From: Solen grandis
Taxonomy: Eukaryota; Mollusca; Bivalvia; Adapedonta; Solenidae
Assembly (NCBI GenBank): GCA_021229015.1
Contig: CM037781.1
Coordinates: forward strand, 69,462,173 to 69,526,172
Reading direction: 5' to 3'
DNA length: 64,000 bases
The translations under genes were made by a program, and so were the position numbers. Positions 12,701-27,700 of the stretch are shown here, piece after piece. Numbering within the stretch: position 1 is the stretch's first letter; each line of letters begins with the position of its first letter. The notes under the pieces are model-generated. The model saw only the letters and a list, made by a program, of their open reading frames with translations, searched no databases and was not told where the DNA came from.

Positions 12701-15700
12701 ATCCTTACAATACGATTTTCCCATCCATTAACTTAAAAGACAACAAAAGGGGAGGTAAATAACGCATATCGCTCTACATTGCATATTACTTAAATGAAAA
12801 CACTTGCTGTGGGCTGTTAAAAATCAATAAAAAGGCAGAGTCATTCTTGGAATGTTATCAAATCAACTCTCATTCTTATGCTTCAAATTATGCAATGATA
12901 CGGAATACTCGGGTAGTATCGTTCATAATGTTTGTTAACATCTTTCACGCTCTCTACCAACTACTGTTTTACTGCTAAAATTCCGTAATCATCACAATGG
13001 CAGCCATATGCGAAAAACATCAACAATGTTTGATGACCTCTGTATTTTTTAATCAATTTGATAGATTGATCAGTTTGCCTTTTGAGTAAAAGAGCGCAAT
13101 TTCAACAGGTAACTATATGAAAGATACTGATTTATATAAAATGGGATCAATTAAATGCTTTGATGCAAATTATCACTAATCGAACGTCTGAAATCAAAAC
13201 TTCATCCGATTGGAACTGTTTTTTCCTTGGTATAAATGTGGATGCTTCAACTTCAAGTATCATCTTTAGTGATTTCATTGAAAATTTTTAAGTTGTTGTA
13301 ATTCTGACATTTATTATGGAATAAGCATTTAAAATAAGTTGTATAAGTTTATTTAAAGGCATCTCGAAAGGAATGTGGTATCCCACTGAGCCAGGCCCCC
13401 ACCTGCTGTGACCAGACCTGCTAATTGCTGGTCATCACTGCAGGGAGTCTTTAGCCAATATAGTACTAATCTGTCACAGTAAAACCTCTGATGGGTTAAT
13501 GCAAAACTAAATTACCTGCTAGTATGGAAGTGAGAAAGTAGGCTAGTTTTACACAAAGCCATAAACATTTTAATGAATGTTAGTGATAATGTGGGTTGTT
13601 TACTGTATGATCCCTTACATATTCTTTATTGCATTAATTACTAGGTGTCAATTTTGTAACTGCATGATTATGTATTTATTTCATAGTTAAATATTTGATT
13701 TTGAAAATACATGAAAGAGATACAAGTTTTAGTATTCAAAATGACTTAAAATGAGTCTGAAGGACATTATTCTGACAATGAATGACTTTTTAAATTGCTT
13801 TTGTTAGAAACGTTTTGTTACATTTTATTCAACAGAAACGTTACTAACATTGTAAAACGTGCTTATTTTATAATTGAATTGAAATTAATAAATAGTTTAT
13901 GAAAAATCATGGGTGTTGTTTTTCTTCTTCATTTATATTATTATGACATAACAAACAAAAATCAAGTATTTAAAACAGTGTTGATTTTCTGGCATAAACA
14001 TGAGTTGAGGGAAAATTAAAAATATTTATAATAATAATTTATTTCCAAACTTAATGTCCTTTTTTGATAAATTTTACAAATCAAAATAAACTAGAACTAT
14101 CACTGAAGGTGATTCATACCCCCACCCCCATCTTTGACACAGGATATATTCACATGACACATAAAACGAATGTTCACACATAGGATTTGGGCTTATAAGC
14201 ATACCAAAAAAAAAAATTATCACTAAAGGTGATCAATACCCACACCGGAAGTCTGTCATGTGTAGGAATACAGTTTCAAAAGTTTGCGTGAGTGAAAGAC
14301 TACATGTATGTAAGGTTTAAAGTTAGTGTGAGCAATGGTTCAAAAGTTTTGGACAATGCTAAAAAGTTTTGACAGACAGACAGATAGACAGAGAGACACA
14401 CATACAGACACACAGAAGAAAACAATTTGCCCCCAAGATCTGTAGCTGAGGAGAATAAAAATGCAGTCTAATTATGGTTCACATCCATATTTATTGTTTG
14501 CAAAAACCTGTCTTTAAGAATTTACATTGTGGTTTTCTTATGCACTGCACTTCCTCTCATCAAGATCAATCTACATATGAAGTTTCATCAACCTAGCTAC
14601 TTTAGTATTGGAGTTATGGTCCGGACAAAATCAAAAGATTAAAAATGACAAAGGGCAATAACTCCTTTCAAAATACATGCAGAGTTATGGTTCTTGTGCA
14701 CTGCACTTCCTCTCATCAAGATCAATCTACATATGAAGTTTCATCAACCTAGCTACTTTAGTATTGGAGTTATGGTCCGGACAAAATCAAAAGATTAAAA
14801 ATGACAAAGGGCAATAACTCCTTTCAAAATACATGCAGAGTTATGGTTCTTGTGCACTGCACTTCCTCTCATGAAGGTCTATCTACATATGAGGTCTATC
14901 TACATATGAAGTTTGATCAACATAAGTACAGTAGTTTTGGAGAAATGCTCCGGACAAAATCAAAAGACAAAATTAACAAAGGGGAATAACTCCTTTAAAA
15001 AACATGTAGAGTTATGGTTCTTATGCACTGCACTTCCTCTCATCAAGATCAATCTACATATGAAGTTTCATCAACCTAGCTACTTTAGTATTGGAGTTAT
15101 GCTCCGGACAAAATCAAAAGATTAAAAATGACAAAGGGCAATAACTCCTTTCAAAATACATGCAGAGTTATGGTTCTTGTGCACTGCACTTCCTCTTATG
15201 AAGGTCTATCTACCTATGAAGTTTCATCAACATAGGTACAGTACTTTTGGAGAAATGCTCCAGACAAATATTTGTAGACCAACCGCCGAGACGCGCCGAC
15301 CGACTGGGTGACTCCTATATACCCCCCCAAATTTCATTTGTGGGGGTATAAATATAAATTAAAATATATATGAGAACTAAAAGTATGAAAGAAAGAAATA
15401 ACAAAATGTATAAGAAATAACAAAATCAACCAACAAAGTAAGAAAGAAAACAAATAAAGATTTATATTTAATTAAATAAAAAAGAATAAAAAAGAACTGA
15501 TAGAATAATTTCTGGTATTTAGGATTGCGTAATTGGTATATTCACAACTATTTTCTTTACAAACTGTGAATGACTGTTCAACCCCCAAATATAGCATACA
15601 TACACTTGGATCTTGAACAATACCTGTGTGACAGACACATCGTGACAGACTGTGGCAGCCTGGCTTATCAGAAACAGATGCCCACACATGCTGGGGGGGG

Positions 15701-18700
15701 GGGGGGGGGGGTCACTTATATAAGGGTTTTGAGATGCCTTTAAGTGTCTGCGATATATACGGCGCTATCATGTAGTTTTGATATTACTTTTGATTATTTA
15801 ATGACGTTAAAACAAGATTTTTGTCAGTAAACAACAAATTAAAACATATAAAAAGTGTTTTTATGACTTTGTGAATTACTTTACTGATATTTTTTTTAAA
15901 ATAATTTAAATATTAAAAAAAAAAAAAATTGTTCTACAGAAAGCACAACTTAATTTTTTATTATAATAAAAAATAATATATTAAACAATTATGAATTTAT
16001 CTTTGTTTCTTAATTATTTATTCTTCATTTAAAGATAGGAAACAAGGCTGACAAAACTTAAAAGCCCGTATCCTGATACGTATGGTATCATGACCACTGT
16101 ATCGCGATATGTATCGTATCGTTGGGTAAGCGTATCGTTACACCCTTATCTTAAATAAGGTTGAAACACATTCCACAATTCCTGATTTGCAAAAAAAAAA
16201 AAAAAAAATCTAGTAAATGACTAAGCCTAAACTAGAAGTATCACTAAAAGAGACCAATACCCCTGTATCCCATTTTATCTCATGTTTGTTTGTTGGATTT
16301 AATGTCCTACTGACAGTATTTCAGTCATTTGGAGACAATAAAATGTAATGTGTGTGTAGGCCGGTATGTGACATGACAAGAGTAATTCCAATACAGCCCT
16401 CACTTCTGTAAAGCCTGGGTATAAAATTACTGTCTTATTATTTGTTAAGAATTGTAATATTTGGGTATCTTAGGAAAAAAATTATTTTATGTCAGTTGGA
16501 AAACAAGGTCTTACAATTTAAACTTATCCCTCTCAATGGTCCAGAGTTGGACCAGTACTTTGCACCTGGAGAGGCCATGAAAAATTCTTACCCCCAACGG
16601 GGTTCAAATACACAACCTTTGGATCCATTAGTCATGCATGTTACCACTGGATCATGGATATTTTTTATAAGAGAAACAAGATAACGAAACTTGTCCCTAT
16701 GTATTGAGGTGTTACTTAGCTTTAAGTATTGATGGTTGAATTTGAGCCTAATTAAAACAAGGACCAACATTCTTGAAAAAAAAAAAAAAAAAAAAAAATG
16801 ATCTTAAGACTCGATTCAATTATCATACTCAAATCAACATTGTATTCAGAAGCCAAATTTTCAGTTTAAGCAGGAAAATTATTCTTAGATACAGTTTTTA
16901 TTTCCAGAAACATGGGGCCAGGCCAAGATTTCCTTTAAACATACTCAAGTATGATCTTTGGCTCAATTTAATCCCTACAATTGTGTATGATCAAACTGAG
17001 GCGACCCTCCTCACACAGCTCCCATAGGGTCTGTCTGATCTTTGTCTGCTGTTTGCCACTGCATCAAAATGAGTCTATATGAAGTACAGAGTTAAAAAAG
17101 TTAAAAATGTTACACAGCAGTGGCTGATTACAAGCCCAAGTCCCTGTTGAAACAAAATACACCTGGAATGTTTTTGCACTGATAAACAGTAAACCAGCTG
17201 CCAAGTTAATCTACTCACATGTTTGTAGTGATTAAAGCTGGCTCAACCCTGATGATGGTTGATTACTGAAGTATTTGAATGTTAAACAAGATCAAAACCT
17301 GACTTTCATTAAAGAAATGGTGGTTTGCAGATACCAAACTATTTTTCTGCATGTAGGTAGTTTTCAGTTCTCAATTTATGTTATTTATTATCATTATTAA
17401 ACATAACAAGAAACACATCAAATGACACGAAACCAGGTTTTCAAGTGTCGACCTAGGCAAGCAAAACTATTTTTAGTCACACTGACCTTGACCCTATTGA
17501 CCTGAAAATCATTCCCAATCTTCCTCTTTCAATAAGGTATCTATCTACTTAATCTTATCATAATACCTCACTCCTTTAAGAATTATATGACAGAAATGAA
17601 AATTTCATATTTAGTAACTAAACTTGACCCTATCTTCCTGTAAATCAATCCCAATTTTCCTCATCCAATAAGGTATTTACCTACCAAGAATGAAAACTGA
17701 ATCTCTATTTTCACAGGAGATATTCTACAGAAACAAAATGGTTGACGCCTACCAAACAACGTACCCCATTCTACATGTAATAACCAGGATTTTTTGAAAA
17801 CCTTAAAAAGTAAAACTAAAGCTACCACAAATGGTTATAAATACCCCTGCATCCCACCATGCCTTCATGTAATGTGAGTATGATTCAGGGGTATAAAAAT
17901 GAATCCTATATACTCATAAGTACATTCAAATTGTATGTCTAATTATGAGGTTTTGACTGATGTTGTTTATGATGTCATTTCCTGTTTTGCTTGTTTATAC
18001 TGTATGATGATGAAGGCCATAGGTTAAAATATTGGTGTTTAGTAAAATGATATACAGTCAAACCTGTCCTAAGCGGTCAGTCAAGAAAACAAGAAAAATT
18101 GACCACTTAACAGAGGTGGCCGCTAAATGAAGGTTAAGCATATAACAAATTGCTAGTTTGGTAATATCAAAACTGATAGCTAGATACGGGTTGACCGCAT
18201 AATACAGGTGACTGCTAATACAGGTCAACTGTATTATCAAAACTTTGAAGATTTACTCTTTTTTTATTTTATAATAACCCATTACCTTATATAGACTCAT
18301 TATGACACCTTGGCAACCAGAGCAGACCCAGATCATACAGCATCTGGAAGGAGCTGTCCAATCAGGGTCTCCCCTGTTTCATGAATTTTTATCAGAATCA
18401 TATATGTGTCTTTCTACCGTGAGTTTTCCTTGAAAATCAGATTCAGTTTTTCATATTCACAGAAATTGTATATTTCCCATAGACTTCAATGTTAACTTAA
18501 ATACTGATTATCTCCCCTACATCTAATAAAATCTGGAAAAACTCTTGGTGAAACATTTTTATTTTTGGATTTCTTCAAAGTGACAAATTGCTTTTGTTAG
18601 AAACGTTTTGTTACATTTTATTCAACAGAAACGTTACTAACATTGTAAAACGTGCTTATTTTATAATTGAATTGAAATTAATAAATAGTTTATGAAAAAT

Positions 18701-21700
18701 CATGGGTGTTGTTTTTCTTCTTCATTTATATTATTATGACATAACAAACAAAAATCAAGTATTTAAAACAGTGTTGATTTTCTGGCATAAACATGAGTTG
18801 AGGGAAGAATTGAGAGAATGAAAGTATTTAGTAATACATAATTTATTTCCAAACTTAATGTCGCTTTTTATGATAAATTTTACAAATCAAAATAAACTAG
18901 AACTATCACTGAAGGTGATTCATACCCCCACCCCCATCTTTGACACAGGATATATTCACATGACACATAAAACGAATGTTCACACATAGGATTTGGGCTT
19001 ATAAGCATACCAAAAAAAAAAATTATCACTAAAGGTGATCAATACCCACACCGGAAGTCTGTCATGTGTAGGAATACAGTTTCAAAAGTTTGCGTGAGTG
19101 AAAGACTACATGTATGTAAGGTTTAAAGTTAGTGTGAGCAATGGTTCAAAAGTTTTGGACAATGCTAAAAAGTTTTGACAGACAGACAGATAGACAGAGA
19201 GACACACATACAGACACACAGAAGAAAACAATTTGCCCCCAAGATCTGTAGCTGAGGAGAATAAAAATGCAGTCTAATTATGGTTCACATCCATATTTAT
19301 TGTTTGCAAAAACCTGTCTTTAAGAATTTACATTGTGGTTTTCTTACGCACTGCACTTCCTCTCATCAAGATCAATCTACATATTTTAGTATTGGAGTTA
19401 TGGTCCGGACAAAATCAAAAGATTAAAAATGACAAAGGGCAATAACTCCTTTCAAAATACATGCAGAGTTATGGTTCTTATGCACTGCACTTCCTCTCAT
19501 CAAGATCAATCTACATATGAAGTTTCATCAACCTAGCTACTTTAGTATTGGAGTTATGCTCCGGACAAAATCAAAAGATTAAAAATGACAAAGGGCAATA
19601 ACTCCTTTCAAAATACATGCAGAGTTATGGTTCTTGTGCACTGCACTTCCTCTTATGAAGGTCTATCTACCTATGAAGTTTCATCAACATAGGTACAGTA
19701 CTTTTGGAGAAATGCTCCAGACAAATATTTGTAGACCAACCGCCGGACCGACCGACTGGGTGACTCCTATATACCCCCCCAAATTTCATTTGTGGGGGTA
19801 TAAATATAAATTAAAATATATATGAGAACTAAAAGTATGAAAGAAAGAAATAACAAAATGTATAAGAAATAACAAAATCAACCAACAAAGTAAGAAAGAA
19901 AACAAATAAAGATTTATATTTAATTAAATAAAAAAGAATAAAAAAGAACTGATAGAATAATTTCTGGTATTTAGGATTGCGTAATTGGTATATTCACAAC
20001 TATTTTCTTTACAAACTGTGAATGACTGTTCAACCCCAAATATAGCATACATACACTTGGATCTTGAACAATACCTGTGTGACAGACACATCGTGACAGA
20101 CTGTGGCAGCCTGGCTTATCAGAAACAGATGCCCACACATGCTGGGGGGGGGGGGGGGGGGTCACTTATATAAGGGTTTTGAGATGCCTTTAAGTGTCTG
20201 CGATATATACGGCGCTATCATGTAGTTTTGATATTACTTTTGATTATTTAATGACGTTAAAACAATTTGAAAAAAAAGTGTTTTTATTTGTGAATTACTT
20301 TACTGATATTTTTTTTAAAATAATTTAAATATTAAAAAAAAAAATATTGTTTCTACAGAAAGCACAACTTAATTTGTCTTTATTATAATAAAAAATAATA
20401 TATTAAACAATTATGAATTTATCTTTGTTTCTTAATTATTTATTCTTCATTTAAAGATAGGAAACAAGGCTGACAAAACTTAAAAGCCCGTATCCTGATA
20501 CGTATGGTATCATGACCACTGTATCGCGATATGTATCGTATCGTTGGGTAAGCGTATCGTTACACCCTTATCTTAAATAAGGTTGAAACACATTCCACAA
20601 TTCCTGATTTGCAAAAAAAAAAAAAAAAAATCTAGTAAATGACTAAGCCTAAACTAGAAGTATCACTAAAAGAGACCAATACCCCTGTATCCCATTTTAT
20701 CTCATGTTTGTTTGTTGGATTTAATGTCCTACTGACAGTATTTCAGTCATTTGGAGACAATAAAATGTAATGTGTGTGTAGGCCGGTATGTGACATGACA
20801 AGAGTAATTCCAATACAGCCCTCACTTCTGTAAAGCCTGGGTATAAAATTACTGTCTTATTATTTGTTAAGAATTGTAATATTTGGGTATCTTAGGAAAA
20901 AAATTATTTTATGTCAGTTGGAAAACAAGGTCTTACAATTTAAACTTATCCCTCTCAATGGTCCAGAGTTGGACCAGTACTTTGCACCTGGAGAGGCCAT
21001 GAAAAATTCTTACCCCCAACGGGGTTCAAATACACAACCTTTGGATCCATTAGTCATGCATGTTACCACTGGATCATGGATATTTTTTATAAGAGAAACA
21101 AGATAACGAAACTTGTCCCTATGTATTGAGGTGTTACTTAGCTTTAAGTATTGATGGTTGAATTTGAGCCTAATTAAAACAAGGACCAACATTCTTGAAA
21201 AAAAAAAAAAAAAAAAAAAATGATCTTAAGACTCGATTCAATTATCATACTCAAATCAACATTGTATTCAGAAGCCAAATTTTCAGTTTAAGCAGGAAAA
21301 TTATTCTTAGATACAGTTTTTATTTCCAGAAACATGGGGCCAGGCCAAGATTTCCTTTAAACATACTCAAGTATGATCTTTGGCTCAATTTAATCCCTAC
21401 AATTGTGTATGATCAAACTGAGGCGACCCTCCTCACACAGCTCCCATAGGGTCTGTCTGATCTTTGTCTGCTGTTTGCCACTGCATCAAAATGAGTCTAT
21501 ATGAAGTACAGAGTTAAAAAAGTTAAAATGTTACACAGCAGTGGCTGATTACAAGCCCAAGTCCCTGTTGAAACAAAATACACCTGGAATGTTTTTGCAC
21601 TGATAAACAGTAAACCAGCTGCCAAGTTAATCTACTCACATGTTTGTAGTGATTAAAGCTGGCTCAACCCTGATGATGGTTGATTACTGAAGTATTTGAA

Positions 21701-24700
21701 TGTTAAACAAGATCAAAACCTGACTTTCATTAAAGAAATGGTGGTTTGCAGATACCAAACTATTTTTCTGCATGTAGGTAGTTTTCAGTTCTCAATTTAT
21801 GTTATTTATTATCATTATTAAACATAACAAGAAACACATCAAATGACACGAAACCAGGTTTTCAAGTGTCGACCTAGGCAAGCAAAACTATTTTTAGTCA
21901 CACTGACCTTGACCCTATTGACCTGAAAATCATTCCCAATCTTCCTCTTTCAATAAGGTATCTATCTACTTAATCTTATCATAATACCTCACTCCTTTAA
22001 GAAGTTATATGACAGAAATGAAAATTTCATATTTAGTAACTAAACTTGACCCTATCTTCCTGTAAATCAATCCCAATTTTCCTCATCCAATAAGGTATTT
22101 ACCTACCAAGAATGAAAACTGAATCTCTATTTTCACAGGAGATATTCTACAGAAACAAAATGGTTGACGCCTACCAAACAACGTACCCCATTCTACATGT
22201 AATAACCAGGATTTTTTTGAAAACCTTAAAAAGTAAAACTAAAGCTACCACAAATGGTTATAAATACCCCTGCATCCCACCATGCCTTCATGTAATGTGA
22301 GTATGATTCAGGGGTATAAAAATGAATCCTATATACTCATAAGTACATTCAAATTGTATGTCTAATTATGAGGTTTTGACTGATGTTGTTTATGATGTCA
22401 TTTCCTGTTTTGCTTGTTTATACTGTATGATGATGAAGGCCATAGGTTAAAATATTGGTGTTTAGTAAAATGATATACAGTCAAACCTGTCCTAAGCGGT
22501 CAGTCAAGAAAACAAGAAAAATTGACCACTTAACAGAGGTGGCCGCTAAATGAAGGTTAAGCATATAACAAATTGCTAGTTTGGTAATATCAAAACTGAT
22601 AGCTAGATACGGGTTGACCGCATAATACAGGTGACTGCTAATACAGGTCAACTGTATTATCAAAACTTTGAAGATTTACTCTTTTTTTATTTTATAATAA
22701 CCCATTACCTTATATAGACTCATTATGACACCTTGGCAACCAGAGCAGACCCAGATCATACAGCATCTGGAAGGAGCTGTCCAATCAGGGTCTCCCCTGT
22801 TTCATGAATTTTTATCAGAATCATATATGTGTCTTTCTACCGTGAGTTTTCCTTGAAAATCAGATTCAGTTTTTCATATTCACAGAAATTGTATATTTCC
22901 CATAGACTTCAATGTTAACTTAAATACTGATTATCTCCCCTACATCTAATAAAATCTGGAAAAACTCTTGGTGAAACATTTTTATTTTTGGATTTCTTCA
23001 AAGTGACAAATTGCTTTTGTTAGAAACGTTTTGTTACATTTTATTCAACAGAAACGTTACTAACATTGTAAAACGTGCTTATTTTATAATTGAATTGAAA
23101 TTAATAAATAGTTTATGAAAAATCATGGGTGTTGTTTTTCTTCTTCATTTATATTATTATGACATAACAAACAAAAATCAAGTATTTAAAACAGTGTTGA
23201 TTTTCTGGCATAAACATGAGTTGAGGGAAGAATTGAGAGAATGAAAGTATTTAGTAATACATAATTTATTTCCAAACTTAATGTCGCTTTTTATGATAAA
23301 TTTTACAAATCAAAATAAACTAGAACTATCACTGAAGGTGATTCATACCCCCACCCCCATCTTTGACACAGGATATATTCACATGACACATAAAACGAAT
23401 GTTCACACATAGGATTTGGGCTTATAAGCATACCAAAAAAAAAATTATCACTAAAGGTGATCAATACCCACACCGGAAGTCTGTCATGTGTAGGAATACA
23501 GTTTCAAAAGTTTGCGTGAGTGAAAGACTACATGTATGTAAGGTTTAAAGTTAGTGTGAGCAATGGTTCAAAAGTTTTGGACAATGCTAAAAAGTTTTGA
23601 CAGACAGACAGATAGACAGAGAGACACACATACAGACACACAGAAGAAAACAATTTGCCCCCAAGATCTGTAGCTGAGGAGAATAAAAATGCAGTCTAAT
23701 TATGGTTCACATCCATATTTATTGTTTGCAAAAACCTGTCTTTAAGAATTTACATTGTGGTTTTCTTACGCACTGCACTTCCTCTCATCAAGATCAATCT
23801 ACATATGAAGTTTCATCAACCTAGCTACTTTAGTATTGGAGTTATGGTCCGGACAAAATCAAAAGATTAAAAATGACAAAGGGCAATAACTCCTTTCAAA
23901 ATACATGCAGAGTTATGGTTCTTGTGCACTGCACTTCCTCTCATCAAGATCAATCTACATATGAAGTTTCATCAACCTAGCTACTTTAGTATTGGAGTTA
24001 TGGTCCGGACAAAATCAAAAGATTAAAATTAACAAAGGGGAATAACTCCTTTAAAAAACATGTAGAGTTATGGTTCTTGTGCACTGCACTTCCTCTTATG
24101 AAGGTCTATCTACCTATGAAGTTTCATCAACATAGGTACAGTACTTTTGGAGAAATGCTCCAGACAAATATTTGTAGACCAACCGCCGGACCGACCGACT
24201 GGGTGACTCCTATATACCCCCCCAAATTTCATTTGTGGGGGTATAAATATAAATTAAAATATATATGAGAACTAAAAGTATGAAAGAAAGAAATAACAAA
24301 ATGTATAAGAAATAACAAAATCAACCAACAAAGTAAGAAAGAAAACAAATAAAGATTTATATTTAATTAAATAAAAAAGAATAAAAAAGAACTGATAGAA
24401 TAATTTCTGGTATTTAGGATTGCGTAATTGGTATATTCACAACTATTTTCTTTACAAACTGTGAATGACTGTTCAACCCCCAAATATAGCATACATACAC
24501 TTGGATCTTGAACAATACCTGTGTGACAGACACATCGTGACAGACTGTGGCAGCCTGGCTTATCAGAAACAGATGCCCACACATGCTGGGGGGGGGGGGG
24601 GGGGGGGTCACTTATATAAGGGTTTTGAGATGCCTTTAAGTGTCTGCGATATATACGGCGCTATCATGTAGTTTTGATATTACTTTTGATTATTTAATGA

Positions 24701-27700
24701 CGTTAAAACAAGATTTTTGTCAGTAAACAACAAATTAAAACATATATTTTTTTAAATTATTGACTAAAAAAATTTGTTTATAGTATGGTATCATGACCAC
24801 TGTATCGCGATATGTATCGTATCGTTGGGTAAGCGTATCGTTACACCCTTATCTTAAATAAGGTTGAAACACATTCCACAATTCCTGATTTGCAAAAAAA
24901 AAAAAAAAAAATCTAGTAAATGACTAAGCCTAAACTAGAAGTATCACTAAAAGAGACCAATACCCCTGTATCCCATTTTATCTCATGTTTGTTTGTTGGA
25001 TTTAATGTCCTACTGACAGTATTTCAGTCATTTGGAGACAATAAAATGTAATGTGTGTGTAGGCCGGTATGTGACATGACAAGAGTAATTCCAATACAGC
25101 CCTCACTTCTGTAAAGCCTGGGTATAAAATTACTGTCTTATTATTTGTTAAGAATTGTAATATTTGGGTATCTTAGGAAAAAAATTATTTTATGTCAGTT
25201 GGAAAANNNNNNNNNNNNNNNNNNNNNNNNNNNNNNNNNNNNNNNNNNNNNNNNNNNNNNNNNNNNNNNNNNNNNNNNNNNNNNNNNNNNNNNNNNNNNN
25301 NNNNNNCAAGGTCTTACAATTTAAACTTATCCCTCTCAATGGTCCAGAGTTGGACCAGTACTTTGCACCTGGAGAGGCCATGAAAAATTCTTACCCCCAA
25401 CGGGGTTCAAATACACAACCTTTGGATCCATTAGTCATGCATGTTACCACTGGATCATGGATATTTTTTATAAGAGAAACAAGATAACGAAACTTGTCCC
25501 TATGTATTGAGGTGTTACTTAGCTTTAAGTATTGATGGTTGAATTTGAGCCTAATTAAAACAAGGACCAACATTCTTGAAAAAAAAAAAAAAAAAAAAAA
25601 ATGATCTTAAGACTCGATTCAATTATCATACTCAAATCAACATTGTATTCAGAAGCCAAATTTTCAGTTTAAGCAGGAAAATTATTCTTAGATACAGTTT
25701 TTATTTCCAGAAACATGGGGCCAGGCCAAGATTTCCTTTAAACATACTCAAGTATGATCTTTGGCTCAATTTAATCCCTACAATTGTGTATGATCAAACT
25801 GAGGCGACCCTCCTCACACAGCTCCCATAGGGTCTGTCTGATCTTTGTCTGCTGTTTGCCACTGCATCAAAATGAGTCTATATGAAGTACAGAGTTAAAA
25901 AAGTTAAAAATGTTACACAGCAGTGGCTGATTACAAGCCCAAGTCCCTGTTGAAACAAAATACACCTGGAATGTTTTTGCACTGATAAACAGTAAACCAG
26001 CTGCCAAGTTAATCTACTCACATGTTTGTAGTGATTAAAGCTGGCTCAACCCTGATGATGGTTGATTACTGAAGTATTTGAATGTTAAACAAGATCAAAA
26101 CCTGACTTTCATTAAAGAAATGGTGGTTTGCAGATACCAAACTATTTTTCTGCATGTAGGTAGTTTTCAGTTCTCAATTTATGTTATTTATTATCATTAT
26201 TAAACATAACAAGAAACACATCAAATGACACGAAACCAGGTTTTCAAGTGTCGACCTAGGCAAGCAAAACTATTTTTAGTCACACTGACCTTGACCCTAT
26301 TGACCTGAAAATCATTCCCAATCTTCCTCTTTCAATAAGGTATCTATCTACTTAATCTTATCATAATACCTCACTCTTTAAGAAGTTATATGACAGAAAT
26401 GAAAATTTCATTTTAAAAACTTGACCCTATCTTCCTGTAAATCCCAATTTTCCTCATCCAATAAGGTATTTACCTACCAAGAATGAAAACTGAATCTCTA
26501 TTTTCACAGGAGATATTCTACAGAAACAAAATGGTTGACGCCTACCAAACAACGTACCCCATTCTACATGTAATAACCAGGATTTTTTTGAAAACCTTAA
26601 AAAGTAAAACTAAAGCTACCACAAATGGTTATAAATACCCCTGCATCCCACCATGCCTTCATGTAATGTGAGTATGATTCAGGGGTATAAAAATGAATCC
26701 TATATACTCATAAGTACATTCAAATTGTATGTCTAATTATGAGGTTTTGACTGATGTTGTTTATGATGTCATTTCCTGTTTTGCTTGTTTATACTGTATG
26801 ATGATGAAGGCCATAGGTTAAAATATTGGTGTTTAGTAAAATGATATACAGTCAAACCTGTCCTAAGCGGTCAGTCAAGAAAACAAGAAAAATTGACCAC
26901 TTAACAGAGGTGGCCGCTAAATGAAGGTTAAGCATATATTTGGTAATATCAAAACTGATAGCTAGATACGGGTTGACCGCATAATACAGGTGACTGCTAA
27001 TACAGGTCAACTGTATTATCAAAACTTTGAAGATTTACTCTTTTTTTATTTTATAATAACCCATTACCTTATATAGACTCATTATGACACCTTGGCAACC
27101 AGAGCAGACCCAGATCATACAGCATCTGGAAGGAGCTGTCCAATCAGGGTCTCCCCTGTTTCATGAATTTTTATCAGAATCATATATGTGTCTTTCTACC
27201 GTGAGTTTTCCTTGAAAATCAGATTCAGTTTTTCATATTCACAGAAATTGTATATTTCCCATAGACTTCAATGTTAACTTAAATACTGATTATCTCCCCT
27301 ACATCTAATAAAATCTGGAAAAACTCTTGGTGAAACATTTTTATTTTTGGATTTCTTCAAAGTGACAAATTGCTTTTGTTAGAAACGTTTTGTTACATTT
27401 TATTCAACAGAAACGTTACTAACATTGTAAAACGTGCTTATTTTATAATTGAATTGAAATTAATAAATAGTTTATGAAAAATCATGGGGTTTTTTTTTCT
27501 TCATTTATATTATTATGACATAACAAACAAAAATCAAGTATTTAAAACAGTGTTGATTTTCTGGCATAAACATGAGTTGAGGGAAGAATTGAGAGAATGA
27601 AAGTATTTAGTAATACATAATTTATTTCCAAACTTAATGTCGCTTTTTATGATAAATTTTACAAATCAAAATAAACTAGAACTATCACTGAAGGTGATTC

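Larger units (their letters stand above)
12512..16148 (+). mobile_element. hAT-like composite element, ends TAAGGGTGTAACG / CGTTACACCCTTA
   Basis: Matching 13-bp terminal inverted repeats are found at 12512-12524 and 16136-16148. Subterminal sequence is rich in gtatcg/cgatac motifs typical of animal hAT elements whose ends read GGGTGTAACGATAC. No intact transposase is visible, and a Pearl-like element (14091-15351) is nested inside. The flanks do not give a clean 8-bp target duplication. Only the part from 13795 rightward was amplified in the array, so copies 2-4 carry the right end alone, with a deletion through the terminal region in copy 3. Confidence 0.55.
13795..18587 (+). repeat. Array copy 1
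   Basis: At 4793 bp this is the longest unit. Its Pearl-like element (14091-15351) has five subunits, against three in the other copies. It also differs near 14005-14065, where copies 2-4 share a different sequence, so it is the most divergent and probably the founding copy. Confidence 0.85.
23011..27369 (+). repeat. Array copy 3 (contains the assembly gap)
   Basis: This 4359-bp unit includes 100 N at 25207-25306. Near 24740-24785 a block present in the other copies is missing and replaced by about 40 bp of AT-rich sequence. There are small deletions near 26375-26450 and at 26938. Confidence 0.85.
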
